Assembly: GCA_045106195.1 (NCBI GenBank)
Contig: JBGCEH010000045.1
Coordinates: 89,962-153,961, forward strand
Length of the DNA stretch: 64,000 bases
From: Granulosicoccus sp045106195
GTDB lineage: Bacteria; Pseudomonadota; Gammaproteobacteria; Granulosicoccales; Granulosicoccaceae
Direction of reading: 5' to 3'
The notes under the pieces were generated by a model that was not told where the DNA came from, did not search any database, and worked only from the letters and a program-made list of their open reading frames with translations. Of the stretch, positions 43,625 to 52,225 are shown piece by piece; the stretch's first letter is position 1, and every line of letters starts with the position of its first letter. A program made the position numbers and the translations under genes.

Positions 43625-44724
43625 GGGAGACAGCGGTTGCTATATTGCCAAATGCACCATCAAGCTCTGAAAATCCGGTTTTTAAACGAAAGCCCTTTTC
43701 GGTACCTGAGAAAACGTCGCTGACTCAAGAAAAGCGGGCACAACCGTCACATAAAGCCGCCTTGGCACGTCAGGCTTCAGGTGGGTTTCGCGAGACGGTC
43801 GACAACCGCAGCGGTATGTATCGCTGGATATTCGCGTTCATTCTAGGCACACTATGCCTTGCACCACTTGCATTGATTATTGTCATCAGCCTCGGTCAGA
43901 AGATTGAAGGGGCAGGGTGGGAGTGGGCGTTTAGCCTGGGCAACTACCAACGCTTTCTCGTCGGTATTGAATGGCCAGACAGCGTATCGCTGCTATACAG
44001 CCAGAAACTGTTCTATTCATTCTTATATGCAATCGTAGCGGCCTTGAGCGCGTTGGCATTCGCCTTTCCATTTACTTATCTTATGTCCCGTCAGTCACGC
44101 CGTACGCAAGCTGCATGGTTGGTTTTCCTGTTGTCCGCTGTCTCTCTTTCTGAAGTATTTGTTGTCATGGGTTGGGATATCCTTTTGTCGAACAGGTCGG
44201 GTTTGCCGATGGTGTTTCGCGAAGCGGGAATAACAGCTTTGTTAAAAGAGATAGGTTGGTTTGACACCTTGCGCGGATGGGGGCTTGCTAATCCACGGGA
44301 TCTAAAGTTCAAGACATCATCGCTGGCAACCATCATGACGATGAGTTACCTGGTTTGGCCGTATGCGGTCATTTTGCTGTATCCGCCGCTGAGTCGTCTA
44401 GACAACAGCCTGGTAGAAGCCGCAAGAACAATGGGGGCGTCCCCCTGGATTGTCGTCAAAACGATTGTTCTACCGGTTTTGCGTGTTCCACTTCTTGGTT
44501 CGTTTTTACTTCTCTTTGTATTTTTAATGGGCACGTATGTGACTGTTACGGTCTTTGCAGCACCTGCACAACAAACTCTTGCAGTATCAATCTATGAATC
44601 GGTACGCGGTGCCACGCTCAATGCACCTTTCGGTGCAGCTCAGGCCGTCGTGCTGTTGGTTTTATCAAGTATTTGTCTGATGCTGAGTACCTTCTTGAGC
44701 CGCTGGTCGGAGGCACGACGATGA
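43621..44724 (+). CDS. ABC transporter permease, PotB-like, with long N-terminal tail
   Basis: A 367-residue permease with about six membrane helices; the first is at about 70-90 (WIFAFILGTLCLAPLALIIVISL). The EAA loop is SLVEAARTMGASPWIVVKTIVLP. The N-terminal tail of about 65 polar residues before the first helix is longer than usual for PotB. It overlaps both neighbours by 4 bases (ATGA), so the transporter subunits are tightly coupled. Confidence 0.9.
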   Translation: MRETAVAILPNAPSSSENPVFKRKPFSVPEKTSLTQEKRAQPSHKAALARQASGGFRETVDNRSGMYRWIFAFILGTLCLAPLALIIVISLGQKIEGAGWEWAFSLGNYQRFLVGIEWPDSVSLLYSQKLFYSFLYAIVAALSALAFAFPFTYLMSRQSRRTQAAWLVFLLSAVSLSEVFVVMGWDILLSNRSGLPMVFREAGITALLKEIGWFDTLRGWGLANPRDLKFKTSSLATIMTMSYLVWPYAVILLYPPLSRLDNSLVEAARTMGASPWIVVKTIVLPVLRVPLLGSFLLLFVFLMGTYVTVTVFAAPAQQTLAVSIYESVRGATLNAPFGAAQAVVLLVLSSICLMLSTFLSRWSEARR

Positions 44725-45521
44725 AACTGCTAAGCCGTTGCTATATGGCGTGGTGTTGTTTGTTTGTTTGCTTGCCTATTGTGGTTGTTTGTAGCGCTGC
44801 ATTGAACAGCGGCAGAACCATGAATTTTCCACCCGAGAATCCCGGCTTGCAGAGGTTTGTCGATTTTTTTATCAATGAGCCTGTGTGGATAAACAGTTTG
44901 CAGAATTCCCTGTTCATCGCTGTTGCCAGTGCAGCGCTGGCAACGATGGTTGCATGGCCGCTCGCCTACGGAGTATGGCGTCGTGATGACCGTTTCTCTC
45001 GTACGCTATGCGGCGTTGCTGCCATGCCGTTTGTACTGCCCCCGATTATCTTCGGCGTCGGTGTGAGTTTTCTTTGGACTTTTACCGGCCTTTTGGGTGA
45101 GCTCTGGATTGGTGTGCTTAGTCATGCCATTTTGCATTTGGCACTTCCCGTGGTCACCATCAGCATCGGCTTGAACAGTATTGACAAGTCGCATCTGGAT
45201 GCTGCAGCGACTATGGGCGCTGAGTCTTCCACCATTCTCCGAACCATCATTGTTCCACAAACCCTGTCGTATACCGTGTCTGGATTTTTCTTTGCGTTAG
45301 TGCTGAGTTTTAACGAATTTATCGTCATGTTTTTTGTATCAGCATCAAGCTACACGACGGTTACACTGCAGATATTCAATTCGTTGCGAAACGGTTTTAC
45401 GCCGACCATGGCGGTAGGTGCTGTTGTCTTCATATTTCTTTCAGTGCTGGTATTTGCACTGGTTGCACGCTGGGGTAACCTACCACGTTTGATGGGCGCT
45501 GATCAGTCCAGTACTGGTTGA
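44721..45521 (+). CDS. ABC transporter permease, PotC-like
   Basis: A permease of about 266 residues from the ATG at 44721, which overlaps the previous stop as ATGA. The in-frame ATG at 44673 lies inside the upstream gene and is rejected. It has six helices beginning YMAWCCLFVCLPIVVVC and an EAA loop KSHLDAAATMGAESSTILRTIIVP. It pairs with the PotB-like subunit to form the membrane channel. Confidence 0.92.
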   Translation: MKLLSRCYMAWCCLFVCLPIVVVCSAALNSGRTMNFPPENPGLQRFVDFFINEPVWINSLQNSLFIAVASAALATMVAWPLAYGVWRRDDRFSRTLCGVAAMPFVLPPIIFGVGVSFLWTFTGLLGELWIGVLSHAILHLALPVVTISIGLNSIDKSHLDAAATMGAESSTILRTIIVPQTLSYTVSGFFFALVLSFNEFIVMFFVSASSYTTVTLQIFNSLRNGFTPTMAVGAVVFIFLSVLVFALVARWGNLPRLMGADQSSTG

Positions 45522-45570
45522 AATGATTTCCTACGATAACCCACGACTAACCAGGAAAGGAAGGTAGCTT

Positions 45571-46194
45571 ATGGCAAAGCAAGACATGATCGTTGGACAG
45601 GCAGTGCTCGTTGTCATTGATATTCAGAAAAGCGCGTTTCAGAATATCGAGAGTGGCATCCCACACATGGCTGATTACTCGCAGCGCATGCACAAAGCCT
45701 GCGAACTTATTCAGGTGGCACGAGATGTCGACCTGCCGATCGTTTTTTTTCAGGAAGCTCATCGGCCTGATTTCATTGACTTTGGTCGTGAGCTGGATGG
45801 GTCGGAGACCGTGCATTGCGTTGAAGGTCAGCTGGCGACCGAGATTGCTGATGAAACAGGCTTCAGTGAGAAAGACTACTTTATACGAAAACGTCGATAT
45901 TCCTGTTTTTTCGGTACTGATCTGGAAATCCTGCTAAAGGGATTGAAAGCGAAAACCCTGATATTGATCGGTGGTATGACAGATGTTTGCGTTCACTACA
46001 CCTTTGCTGACGCACATCAGCATGACTATTATTGCCGAGTCGTGTCTGATGCCGTTGGGGGAACATCGCAAGAGGCTCATCAGGCATCGCTTAACGCCAT
46101 GGAATACCTGCAAACAGGCGCTCTGCGAACAAGTGCCGAAATTGTTGCGGCGATTCAACAGCGCGACATTGTACGCGACACCGTGGCTGTGTGA
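45571..46194 (+). CDS. Cysteine hydrolase, isochorismatase family
   Basis: A 207-residue hydrolase with the full catalytic triad: Asp17 in VLVVIDIQ, Lys108 in RKRRYSCFF and Cys140 in GGMTDVCVHYT. Cysteine-type members hydrolyse amides (N-carbamoylsarcosine, ureidoacrylate, biuret, nicotinamide) rather than isochorismate. RBS AGGAAAGGAAGG is strong. It follows the ABC transporter by about 50 bases and overlaps the next gene as GTGA, so it probably processes the imported compound. Confidence 0.9.
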   Translation: MAKQDMIVGQAVLVVIDIQKSAFQNIESGIPHMADYSQRMHKACELIQVARDVDLPIVFFQEAHRPDFIDFGRELDGSETVHCVEGQLATEIADETGFSEKDYFIRKRRYSCFFGTDLEILLKGLKAKTLILIGGMTDVCVHYTFADAHQHDYYCRVVSDAVGGTSQEAHQASLNAMEYLQTGALRTSAEIVAAIQQRDIVRDTVAV

Positions 46195-46967
46195 ACACCT
46201 TACCACCCGTAACGCTTTCGGCTGTTCAGGGAATCTGGAGCCGCAGTTATCTTACGGCCGGGGGGTATCGGGATAGCAGCACGCATGTCACTTGGATGCA
46301 AGCAGGTGAACTGCATATCGACCTGCGTTTACCTTCTGAATTTTTTAGACTGCCGGCAGCGGCACTTGCAGAACAAGAACCTTCATCGCTCCTGCTTATT
46401 GCAGATGTGGTTGCCTTCGCCGGCAAGACAGACATCGTCAACTCACTCTGTACCTGGACGCGTCAGATAAACTATCAGGGACGCCCACCTGGTCTGGACA
46501 TTGGAGAGTTGAGCTGGTCAGGCATGACACTCATTGAGAGGGGGGTACATGAGCAATACGAGGAAGGTTGGGAGCGACAGGAAACAGAACTCCCGCAGGC
46601 CAGGTGTTTTGCCGACGAACAAGGACAGTTGTTGTTTGTATGTTCTGTGTCGGATCGCTTTGCCATGGCGCGGGCTCATCCAGCGAACATGCAAGAATTA
46701 AAGCCTCTGGCTGATCGCGTCAGCGACGCACTAGCAGTGGATGATGAAACTGCATTGATGGCACTTTTTGATCAGGAGTTCTGTTTTGGACAGTTCGAAA
46801 ACGGATATGCACGGATACTCCATTCCAGCAATCCGTCACGCGTCGGTAACCGTGTGTTCCGAACCCATGGGCCATTGGCTGAAATGAATACTATCGACAT
46901 CGTGCAAAATGACTTTCTGGGCCGAAGCGCCGTACACCGCTACACAACTAATACCGGGATGGTGTAG
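46191..46967 (+). CDS. Uncharacterised 258-residue protein coupled to the cysteine hydrolase (GTG start)
   Basis: I do not recognise this family with confidence. The protein has no signal peptide or membrane segment and is rich in beta and Trp residues, as in a lipocalin-like barrel: GIWSRSYLTAGGYRDSSTHVTWMQ, then TWTRQINYQGRPPGLDIGEL and LIERGVHEQYEEGWERQE. A second half shows FCFGQFENGYARILHSSNPSR. There is a faint likeness to HRI1-type two-barrel proteins, which I would not rely on. The GTG start overlaps the hydrolase stop, implying a joint role in the same catabolic step. Confidence 0.7.
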   Translation: MNTLPPVTLSAVQGIWSRSYLTAGGYRDSSTHVTWMQAGELHIDLRLPSEFFRLPAAALAEQEPSSLLLIADVVAFAGKTDIVNSLCTWTRQINYQGRPPGLDIGELSWSGMTLIERGVHEQYEEGWERQETELPQARCFADEQGQLLFVCSVSDRFAMARAHPANMQELKPLADRVSDALAVDDETALMALFDQEFCFGQFENGYARILHSSNPSRVGNRVFRTHGPLAEMNTIDIVQNDFLGRSAVHRYTTNTGMV

Positions 46968-47090
46968 GTCACCTGACCGGAACGGCAAGGTACCAAAAAA
47001 ACCGCTCCACTGCGCAGCTTGTTGGTTTCTTGTTCTGATGCCTGTCATACTCGTGTCTGACACCATTCGACAGGAAGCACAGACCGGACC

Positions 47091-48122
47091 ATGCCGCAAT
47101 CAACAACTGAAAACCGACGTATCGTTCTGGCTGAACGGCCGAAAGGGATGCCGGATGAAAATACGCTGAGGCTGGAAACAGCAGAGATACCCCGGGCAGG
47201 AGCGGGCCAGATGCTGGTGCGCACAAATTATCTTTCTCTCGACCCCTATATGCGCGGTCGCATGAACGATGCGAAGTCTTACGCTGAACCGGTAAAAATC
47301 GACGAGGTAATGACTGGGCAGGTGGTTGCCGAGGTCATCAATTCCAACATAGACGGATTTTCACCAGGGGATCACGTGCTCACGGGCAGTGGCTGGCAGG
47401 ACTATGCACTGTCAGACGGTAAAGAGGTCCTGAACCTTGGCAAGAATCCCGCTAATCCTTCGTGGTCTCTGGGTATTCTGGGCATGCCCGGCTATACCGC
47501 ATTTGCCGGCTTGTTGAAAATTGGTGAGCCAAAGTCTGGTGAGACTGTTGTGGTAGCAGCAGCATCGGGGCCAGTGGGCGCAACTGTTGGGCAAATAGCA
47601 AAAATCCGGGGCTGCCGTGCCATTGGAATTGCTGGTGGGCCTGACAAGTGTGCCCATGTGGTTGAGAAGCTGGGTTTTGATGCGTGCATCGATCATCGTG
47701 CCGAGGATTTCGCGGCGCAATTAAAAACCGCGTGTCCCGATGGCATCGACGTATACTTTGAAAATGTGGGTGGTAAGGTGCTGTATGGCGTGCTACCGCT
47801 GCTGAATGCGTTTGCCCGCGTTCCGGTTTGCGGCGTAGTGAGCTGGTACAACCTGACTGGCCTGCCAGAGGGGCCCGACTTCGGCCCAGCTATCATGGGC
47901 ACCATTTTGCGTATGAAGATCAAGGTTCAAGGTTTCATCATTTTTGACAGTTTTCCGCAATCCACTTATCGCGAGTTTCACCAATCGATGACGCAATGGT
48001 TGGAGCAAGGTAAGGTTCAGTACAGGGAGCAGGTGGTTGAGGGCCTTGAAAATGCGCCCAGTGCACTAAACGACGTTCTGGTAGGCAAGAGTTTTGGCAA
48101 GGTGGTCGTGAAGGTCAGCTAA
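47091..48122 (+). CDS. NADPH-dependent oxidoreductase, CurA/MDR family
   Basis: A 343-residue medium-chain reductase without zinc. Key pieces are NYLSLDPYMRGRMNDAKSY, ILGMPGYTAFAGLLKIGEPK, the nucleotide-binding VVAAASGPVGATVGQIAKIRGC and DVYFENVGGKVLYGVLPLL. Homologues (YncB/CurA, leukotriene B4 dehydrogenase-like) reduce the double bond of alpha,beta-unsaturated carbonyls. It begins 123 bases after the unknown gene and is followed by the cupin gene on the same strand. Confidence 0.92.
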   Translation: MPQSTTENRRIVLAERPKGMPDENTLRLETAEIPRAGAGQMLVRTNYLSLDPYMRGRMNDAKSYAEPVKIDEVMTGQVVAEVINSNIDGFSPGDHVLTGSGWQDYALSDGKEVLNLGKNPANPSWSLGILGMPGYTAFAGLLKIGEPKSGETVVVAAASGPVGATVGQIAKIRGCRAIGIAGGPDKCAHVVEKLGFDACIDHRAEDFAAQLKTACPDGIDVYFENVGGKVLYGVLPLLNAFARVPVCGVVSWYNLTGLPEGPDFGPAIMGTILRMKIKVQGFIIFDSFPQSTYREFHQSMTQWLEQGKVQYREQVVEGLENAPSALNDVLVGKSFGKVVVKVS

Positions 48123-48157
48123 CGCGACTCATGCCGTAAAATGATAGAGAGGCAAGA

Positions 48158-48502
48158 ATGAGTAACCCGAAAACAGACGTCTTTGTTCATGACGAGGACA
48201 TCGAGTGGGAAGATCTGGGTGATGGAATACACCGGAAACTTTTGACGTTTGAAGACAAGGTGATGATGGCCAAAATCCGTTTCGAAGCCGGTGCTGTGGG
48301 TGTGGCGCATAGCCATCCCCATATCCAGTGCAGCTATGTCGAAAGCGGTGAATTTGTTTTGACCATTGACGGTCGCAGTGAGACTCTGGTTGCCGGTGAC
48401 AGCTTTCTTGTGCCCACTGGCCAGTTGCATGGTGCGGTTGCTGTGACTGACGGCGTGCTAATTGACGTGTTCACGCCCATGCGGGAAGATTTTCTGGAGT
48501 AG
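48158..48502 (+). CDS. Small cupin-domain protein
   Basis: A 114-residue single cupin barrel. Metal-ligand motifs are GAVGVAHSHPHIQCSYVESGEF (His, His and Glu of motif 1) and VAGDSFLVPTGQLHGAVA (motif 2 His). Small stand-alone cupins of this sort act as isomerases, lyases or sensors of small metabolites. It is 3 bases before the crotonase gene, so the two are probably coupled. Confidence 0.88.
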   Translation: MSNPKTDVFVHDEDIEWEDLGDGIHRKLLTFEDKVMMAKIRFEAGAVGVAHSHPHIQCSYVESGEFVLTIDGRSETLVAGDSFLVPTGQLHGAVAVTDGVLIDVFTPMREDFLE

Positions 48503-48505
48503 CTT

Positions 48506-49294
48506 ATGAGTCAACTGGCCCATTGCGAAGATCTCGGTGATCGCCTTGTTGTAGTCAACGCTAATCCTGAGAAGCGCAATGTGTTGTCAGCACAATACTA
48601 CGCGGTAGTCAGGCAGGCCATGCAAACCGCGTCAGCTGAAGCCCGTATCTGCTCCGTGATCATGCATGGGAAAGGCAACTTCTTTTGCGCGGGTGGTGAT
48701 CTGCGTCAGTTGCAGAGCGCGGGTGACATGACGCGTGAGCAACGGCTGGCTAGAATCGATGAACTGCATAGTGTCGTTTGTTCCATCACCGAGTGCACCA
48801 AGCCTGTCATCGCCGCTGTAGAAGGTGGTGCTGCCGGTGCCGGTGTATCCATTGCGTTCGCGTGCGATTTTGTTATTGCGAGTCGCGAAGCGCATTTTAC
48901 CGTCGCCTACGTCAAGGCGGGTCTGGTGCCTGATGGTGGCTTGACTCATAACCTTGCACAGCACTTACCTCGTGCCACGCTTATGCGAATGGCACTGCTG
49001 GGGGAGCCCGTTGCAGCTCAGCGTCTGTTCGACCTGGGTGCCATCAGTGATTTGGTGGGGAAGGGCGAGGCCCTGGCCCGTGCCCGGGCACTGGCCGACC
49101 AGTTGGCAGCCGGTCCCTCAGCAACTCAGGGCGTTATAAAAGCCCTCGTTAACATGGCATCCATTGGCGATTTTGAAGCGCAGCTGGATCGAGAGCGTGA
49201 TGCCATGGTCGATGCACTGGTGAGCGATGAGGCCGTTGAGGGGATAGACAGTTTTCTGAATAAACGGGTTCCGGACTTCTCCTGTTCAAGGTAG
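48506..49294 (+). CDS. Enoyl-CoA hydratase/isomerase family protein (isomerase-like)
   Basis: A 262-residue crotonase. The oxyanion segment FFCAGGDLRQL is present, but the first catalytic Glu of true hydratases is replaced (EGGAAGAGVSIAFACD). The second position reads KAGLVPDGGLTHNL with Asp143, as in PaaG or enoyl-CoA delta-isomerases. It therefore probably isomerises a double bond rather than hydrating it. Its 3' end overlaps the convergent PNPOx-like gene by 9 bases. Confidence 0.88.
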   Translation: MSQLAHCEDLGDRLVVVNANPEKRNVLSAQYYAVVRQAMQTASAEARICSVIMHGKGNFFCAGGDLRQLQSAGDMTREQRLARIDELHSVVCSITECTKPVIAAVEGGAAGAGVSIAFACDFVIASREAHFTVAYVKAGLVPDGGLTHNLAQHLPRATLMRMALLGEPVAAQRLFDLGAISDLVGKGEALARARALADQLAAGPSATQGVIKALVNMASIGDFEAQLDRERDAMVDALVSDEAVEGIDSFLNKRVPDFSCSR

Positions 49295-49861
49295 CTCTGA
49301 TTGCGTATCGTCAGAGCCAAGTCCGGTTGGCAATCCATCGATACTGACACGGTTCTTGTCCTGCCAGTAGGCTCGAACGCCATCAACCCCCTTTTTATCT
49401 GCCCATTTTGTCAACGTGTCCCGCTCCCCCTCATAGTGAAAGAACGGAATGCCAAAACCACAGGAAGTCTGGACCAGATCAATGTCCAATAGAATGATCT
49501 GTCGTGCGCCGGTTGGGATCTCACCATCATAATATTCACCGATCAACACGTCGAATTCTGCACTATCACGTTTTATGGAACGAGCTTGACCATACAACCT
49601 GAGTATCTGCGGAGTGGTGTCGAATGAACACAGCATAATGGTTAACCTGTCGTTGACGAGCAAGTGAGCAGCCGTCTCGCTACCACTACCAGTCCTGTCA
49701 AGGTACATGGCGGTAGACGAGTCTGCGATGCGCAGACATTCCCCCGGCCTTGGAGACAGATTGATTCGCGATGTATCTGTAGCACTGGCGGTGAAGAAAA
49801 TCTTCTGTGCAGCGATAAAATCGCAGTGCTTCTGATCAAGGCTCGGAAACTGTTTGGCCAT
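49286..49861 (-). CDS. Pyridoxamine 5'-phosphate oxidase-related flavin protein
   Basis: A protein of about 191 residues from the ATG at 49861, preceded by the strong RBS GAGAGGTAGG; an upstream in-frame ATG at 49888 is less likely. The split-barrel pattern is clear: FIAAQKIFFTASATDTSRINLSPR, AMYLDRTGSGSETAAHLLVNDRLTIMLCSF and ILRLYGQARSI. Such proteins bind FMN, F420 or haem; this one probably is not a true PdxH because the C-terminal PdxH signature is absent. It lies downstream of the racemase-like gene on the same strand. Confidence 0.82.
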   Translation of the reverse strand: MAKQFPSLDQKHCDFIAAQKIFFTASATDTSRINLSPRPGECLRIADSSTAMYLDRTGSGSETAAHLLVNDRLTIMLCSFDTTPQILRLYGQARSIKRDSAEFDVLIGEYYDGEIPTGARQIILLDIDLVQTSCGFGIPFFHYEGERDTLTKWADKKGVDGVRAYWQDKNRVSIDGLPTGLGSDDTQSELP

Positions 49862-49900
49862 ACCTACCTCTCTCGGCGTGACGAGCAAAGCGCTCTGAAT

Positions 49901-50644
49901 TCATTGATGTGATGTTAGCGACTTCACCGGAAATTGCTTATGCACCAACCCGGACTGAAACCAGCAAATCAATGTGTAGATGGAATACACTGGCAAACTG
50001 GTAGCCTGCTGTATGGCACTGGCGTAGGGTGCCATGTTGGTACACTCCAGTACGATCGCGCCCAGATCAGGAACACGTTGCGTGAAGTCAACCGCGGCCT
50101 TGACGTTGTCAAGCTCACACAGTACCTGATCCATCACGTTGCTATCGTCAAGAATAGCCCGGGTAAACTCTCTACCGTTTTCGCATCCCTGGATGGGAAC
50201 CTCCGTATGAATGCCGGCAGCCTTTAAATGTGTCGGGGTTAGTGAGCTTGCGCTAATGGTCAGGATGCCAACGCGTTTGCCTGCAGGCATGGTGGCTTGT
50301 ACCCATGGCAGCTGCACGAGTGACGATGCCAGAAAAGGGACGTCAAGATGTTGCGCGATATCGCGTTGAAAAAGCGCCAGAAAACCGCAGCTCGTGGTAA
50401 TTCCGCTGACTCCCTTGTTTTGCAGTTCGACGCCTGCATCGATGAAGGGTTGAAGATTCTGTGCGGATGTTGCCGCAACGACAGCCTGCGCACTTGCACC
50501 GGATACCACTTCAAGAATGACGTTGAATGGCCATGTGTCCGGATTTCCAATATCGCCGTTAAAGCGCGGAAATCTGGTGTCGAGCATGATGACACCTATG
50601 GTCTCCGGATGGGCCGGTCGCGTTTGAATCTCGGCATCACTCAT
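49901..50644 (-). CDS. Asp/Glu/hydantoin racemase family protein
   Basis: A 247-residue protein with the two-cysteine arrangement of cofactor-independent racemases: Cys86 in GITTSCGFLAL and Cys201 in VLECTNMAPYA. It may racemise an amino acid or hydantoin, or act as a decarboxylase or isomerase of the same fold. It diverges from a DadA-like dehydrogenase gene, and the intergenic region holds two palindromes, so the genes may be co-regulated for D-amino-acid use. Confidence 0.83.
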   Translation of the reverse strand: MSDAEIQTRPAHPETIGVIMLDTRFPRFNGDIGNPDTWPFNVILEVVSGASAQAVVAATSAQNLQPFIDAGVELQNKGVSGITTSCGFLALFQRDIAQHLDVPFLASSLVQLPWVQATMPAGKRVGILTISASSLTPTHLKAAGIHTEVPIQGCENGREFTRAILDDSNVMDQVLCELDNVKAAVDFTQRVPDLGAIVLECTNMAPYASAIQQATSLPVYSIYTLICWFQSGLVHKQFPVKSLTSHQ

Positions 50645-50718
50645 GAGTTTTCCAGATAACCTTTACGGCTGAAGAACGGTTGGGTTATGGCCGGCTCTGT
50701 AAACAACCGACCAATGCT

Positions 50719-50729
50719 GATACTGTATC
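50719..50729. promoter_or_regulatory. Palindrome GATAC-T-GTATC, candidate operator
   Basis: With its flanking T and A it is a perfect 13-base palindrome (50718-50730), lying in the divergent region between the racemase-like gene and the dadA-like gene. The ATAC/GTAT core is shared with the palindrome at 50804-50818, suggesting one regulator, perhaps of the GntR class. Confidence 0.45.
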
Positions 50730-50803
50730 AGGTGTTTAGTTCAGGCAAGGCGTGCACCGCTGCCAATACACAAACACACTGCTATTTACAATGATCAGAG
50801 AGA

Positions 50804-50818
50804 CGTATTCTGAATACG
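50804..50818. promoter_or_regulatory. Palindrome CGTATTC-T-GAATACG, candidate operator
   Basis: A perfect 15-base palindrome, 31 bases before the dadA-like start codon, where binding would block transcription or translation initiation. It shares GTAT/ATAC arms with the palindrome near 50724. Confidence 0.5.
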
Positions 50819-50849
50819 GGCATCTGGTCCTGAACGAATCAAAACGCCG

Positions 50850-52106
50850 ATGAATAAAGAATCTGTCAGTTCTGAACACTGCATGGTGGTGGGTGCCGGT
50901 ATTGTTGGTGTGGCCACCGGTATCTGGCTGGCGCGTGCTGGCGTGAAAGTCACACTCATCGACAGACAGGCTCCGGGCGAGGGTACGTCCCACGGCAATG
51001 CAGGTGTGTTGGCATCCTGTTCGATGGTGCCTGTGACCACCCCGGGCCTTGTGCGAAAAGCACCGGGTTTACTGCTGAACAAGGATTTCCCATTGTTCAT
51101 GCGCTGGTCTTATCTGCCACGCATTGCACCCTGGCTATGGCATTATCTTGGTTATGCCAACGATGCCGATACGCAACGAATCTCAGAGCATCTGGCGTTT
51201 ATCGTCGGTGATAGCGTTGACCAGCATCAGGAGCTGTCTGGTAATACCGAGGCTGACCAATGGCTGCACCCTTCAGATTATCAGTTTGCGTATCGTACGA
51301 AGTCTGACTATAAGGCAGACGCTTACGTATGGTCACTGAGACGCCGACATGGTTTTGAACCCGAGATTCTGACGGGCGCGCAAGTGCGTGAAAAAGAACC
51401 CGCACTAGGGCCGGATATCGATGTACTGGCGATTGTAAAAAACCACGGACACATAACTAGCCCGGGTTTGTATGTGAAGTCGCTGGCCAGAGTTTTCGAG
51501 AGTCTGGGCGGAACAATTGTACAGGGCGCAGTAGAGGATTTTACGCTGGTGGACGGACGCGTGACGGCGGTGCTTACAGACCACGGACCCTTCGAATGCA
51601 ATAGTGCTGTGGTCGCTACAGGGGTTTGGTCAAAGCCACTTTGCGAACGTTTCGGTCTCAACATCCCGCTGGAGTCTGAACGGGGCTATCACGTCATTTT
51701 CAAGAACCCGTCAACAAAGGTGACGGCCCCTACCATGATCGCTTCGGGAAAGTTTGTTGCAACCCCCATGCATGATGGAATGCGTTGTGCGGGTATCGTC
51801 GAGTTGGGTGGTCTGGATGCCGGTCCGTCCAGTGAACCCATCGATTTACTAATGCGCCATGTCAAGCGCACTTTTCCTGATCTGGGCTATTCCGAGGCGG
51901 TCGAATGGATGGGGCATCGTCCGGCGCCGGCGGATAGCCTCCCGTTTATTGGCGAGATTGGAACAACAGGCGTCTACACCGCATTCGGTCACCATCATAT
52001 CGGTCTGACGGGTGGCCCCAAAACAGGTCGCCTTATCGCTGAGCTTATCTGTCGAGAGCGTACCCCTGAGGGTCTGGAAGCCTATCGTCCTGATCGCTTC
52101 AGCTGA
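50850..52106 (+). CDS. D-amino-acid dehydrogenase-like FAD oxidoreductase (DadA family)
   Basis: A 418-residue FAD enzyme of the DAO/DadA family. The dinucleotide motif is VVGAGIVGVATGIWLARAGVKVTLID, followed by GEGTSHGNAGVLA, typical of DadA. The C-terminal FAD contact is EWMGHRPAPADSLPFIGEIG and then FGHHHIGLTGGPKTGRLIAELI. It should oxidise a D-amino acid or a related amine, passing electrons to the respiratory chain. It sits between the divergent racemase-like gene and a TRAP transporter on the same strand. Confidence 0.9.
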   Translation: MNKESVSSEHCMVVGAGIVGVATGIWLARAGVKVTLIDRQAPGEGTSHGNAGVLASCSMVPVTTPGLVRKAPGLLLNKDFPLFMRWSYLPRIAPWLWHYLGYANDADTQRISEHLAFIVGDSVDQHQELSGNTEADQWLHPSDYQFAYRTKSDYKADAYVWSLRRRHGFEPEILTGAQVREKEPALGPDIDVLAIVKNHGHITSPGLYVKSLARVFESLGGTIVQGAVEDFTLVDGRVTAVLTDHGPFECNSAVVATGVWSKPLCERFGLNIPLESERGYHVIFKNPSTKVTAPTMIASGKFVATPMHDGMRCAGIVELGGLDAGPSSEPIDLLMRHVKRTFPDLGYSEAVEWMGHRPAPADSLPFIGEIGTTGVYTAFGHHHIGLTGGPKTGRLIAELICRERTPEGLEAYRPDRFS

Positions 52107-52225
52107 TTTGCTCACGAAAAAGCTCTGGTGCATCAGTTCCTTTGTCGGCTATTCACAGGTAGGATAGGGATATGTGTCGGCAGATCTCCGACGCTGGCTA
52201 ATCAATCCTGAAGGAATCCGATAAC

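Noticed and set aside
44673..44720. Earlier ATG start for the PotC-like permease
   Set aside because: It lies within the upstream permease gene, while the ATG at 44721 gives a normal N-terminus and the ATGA overlap seen in the rest of the operon.
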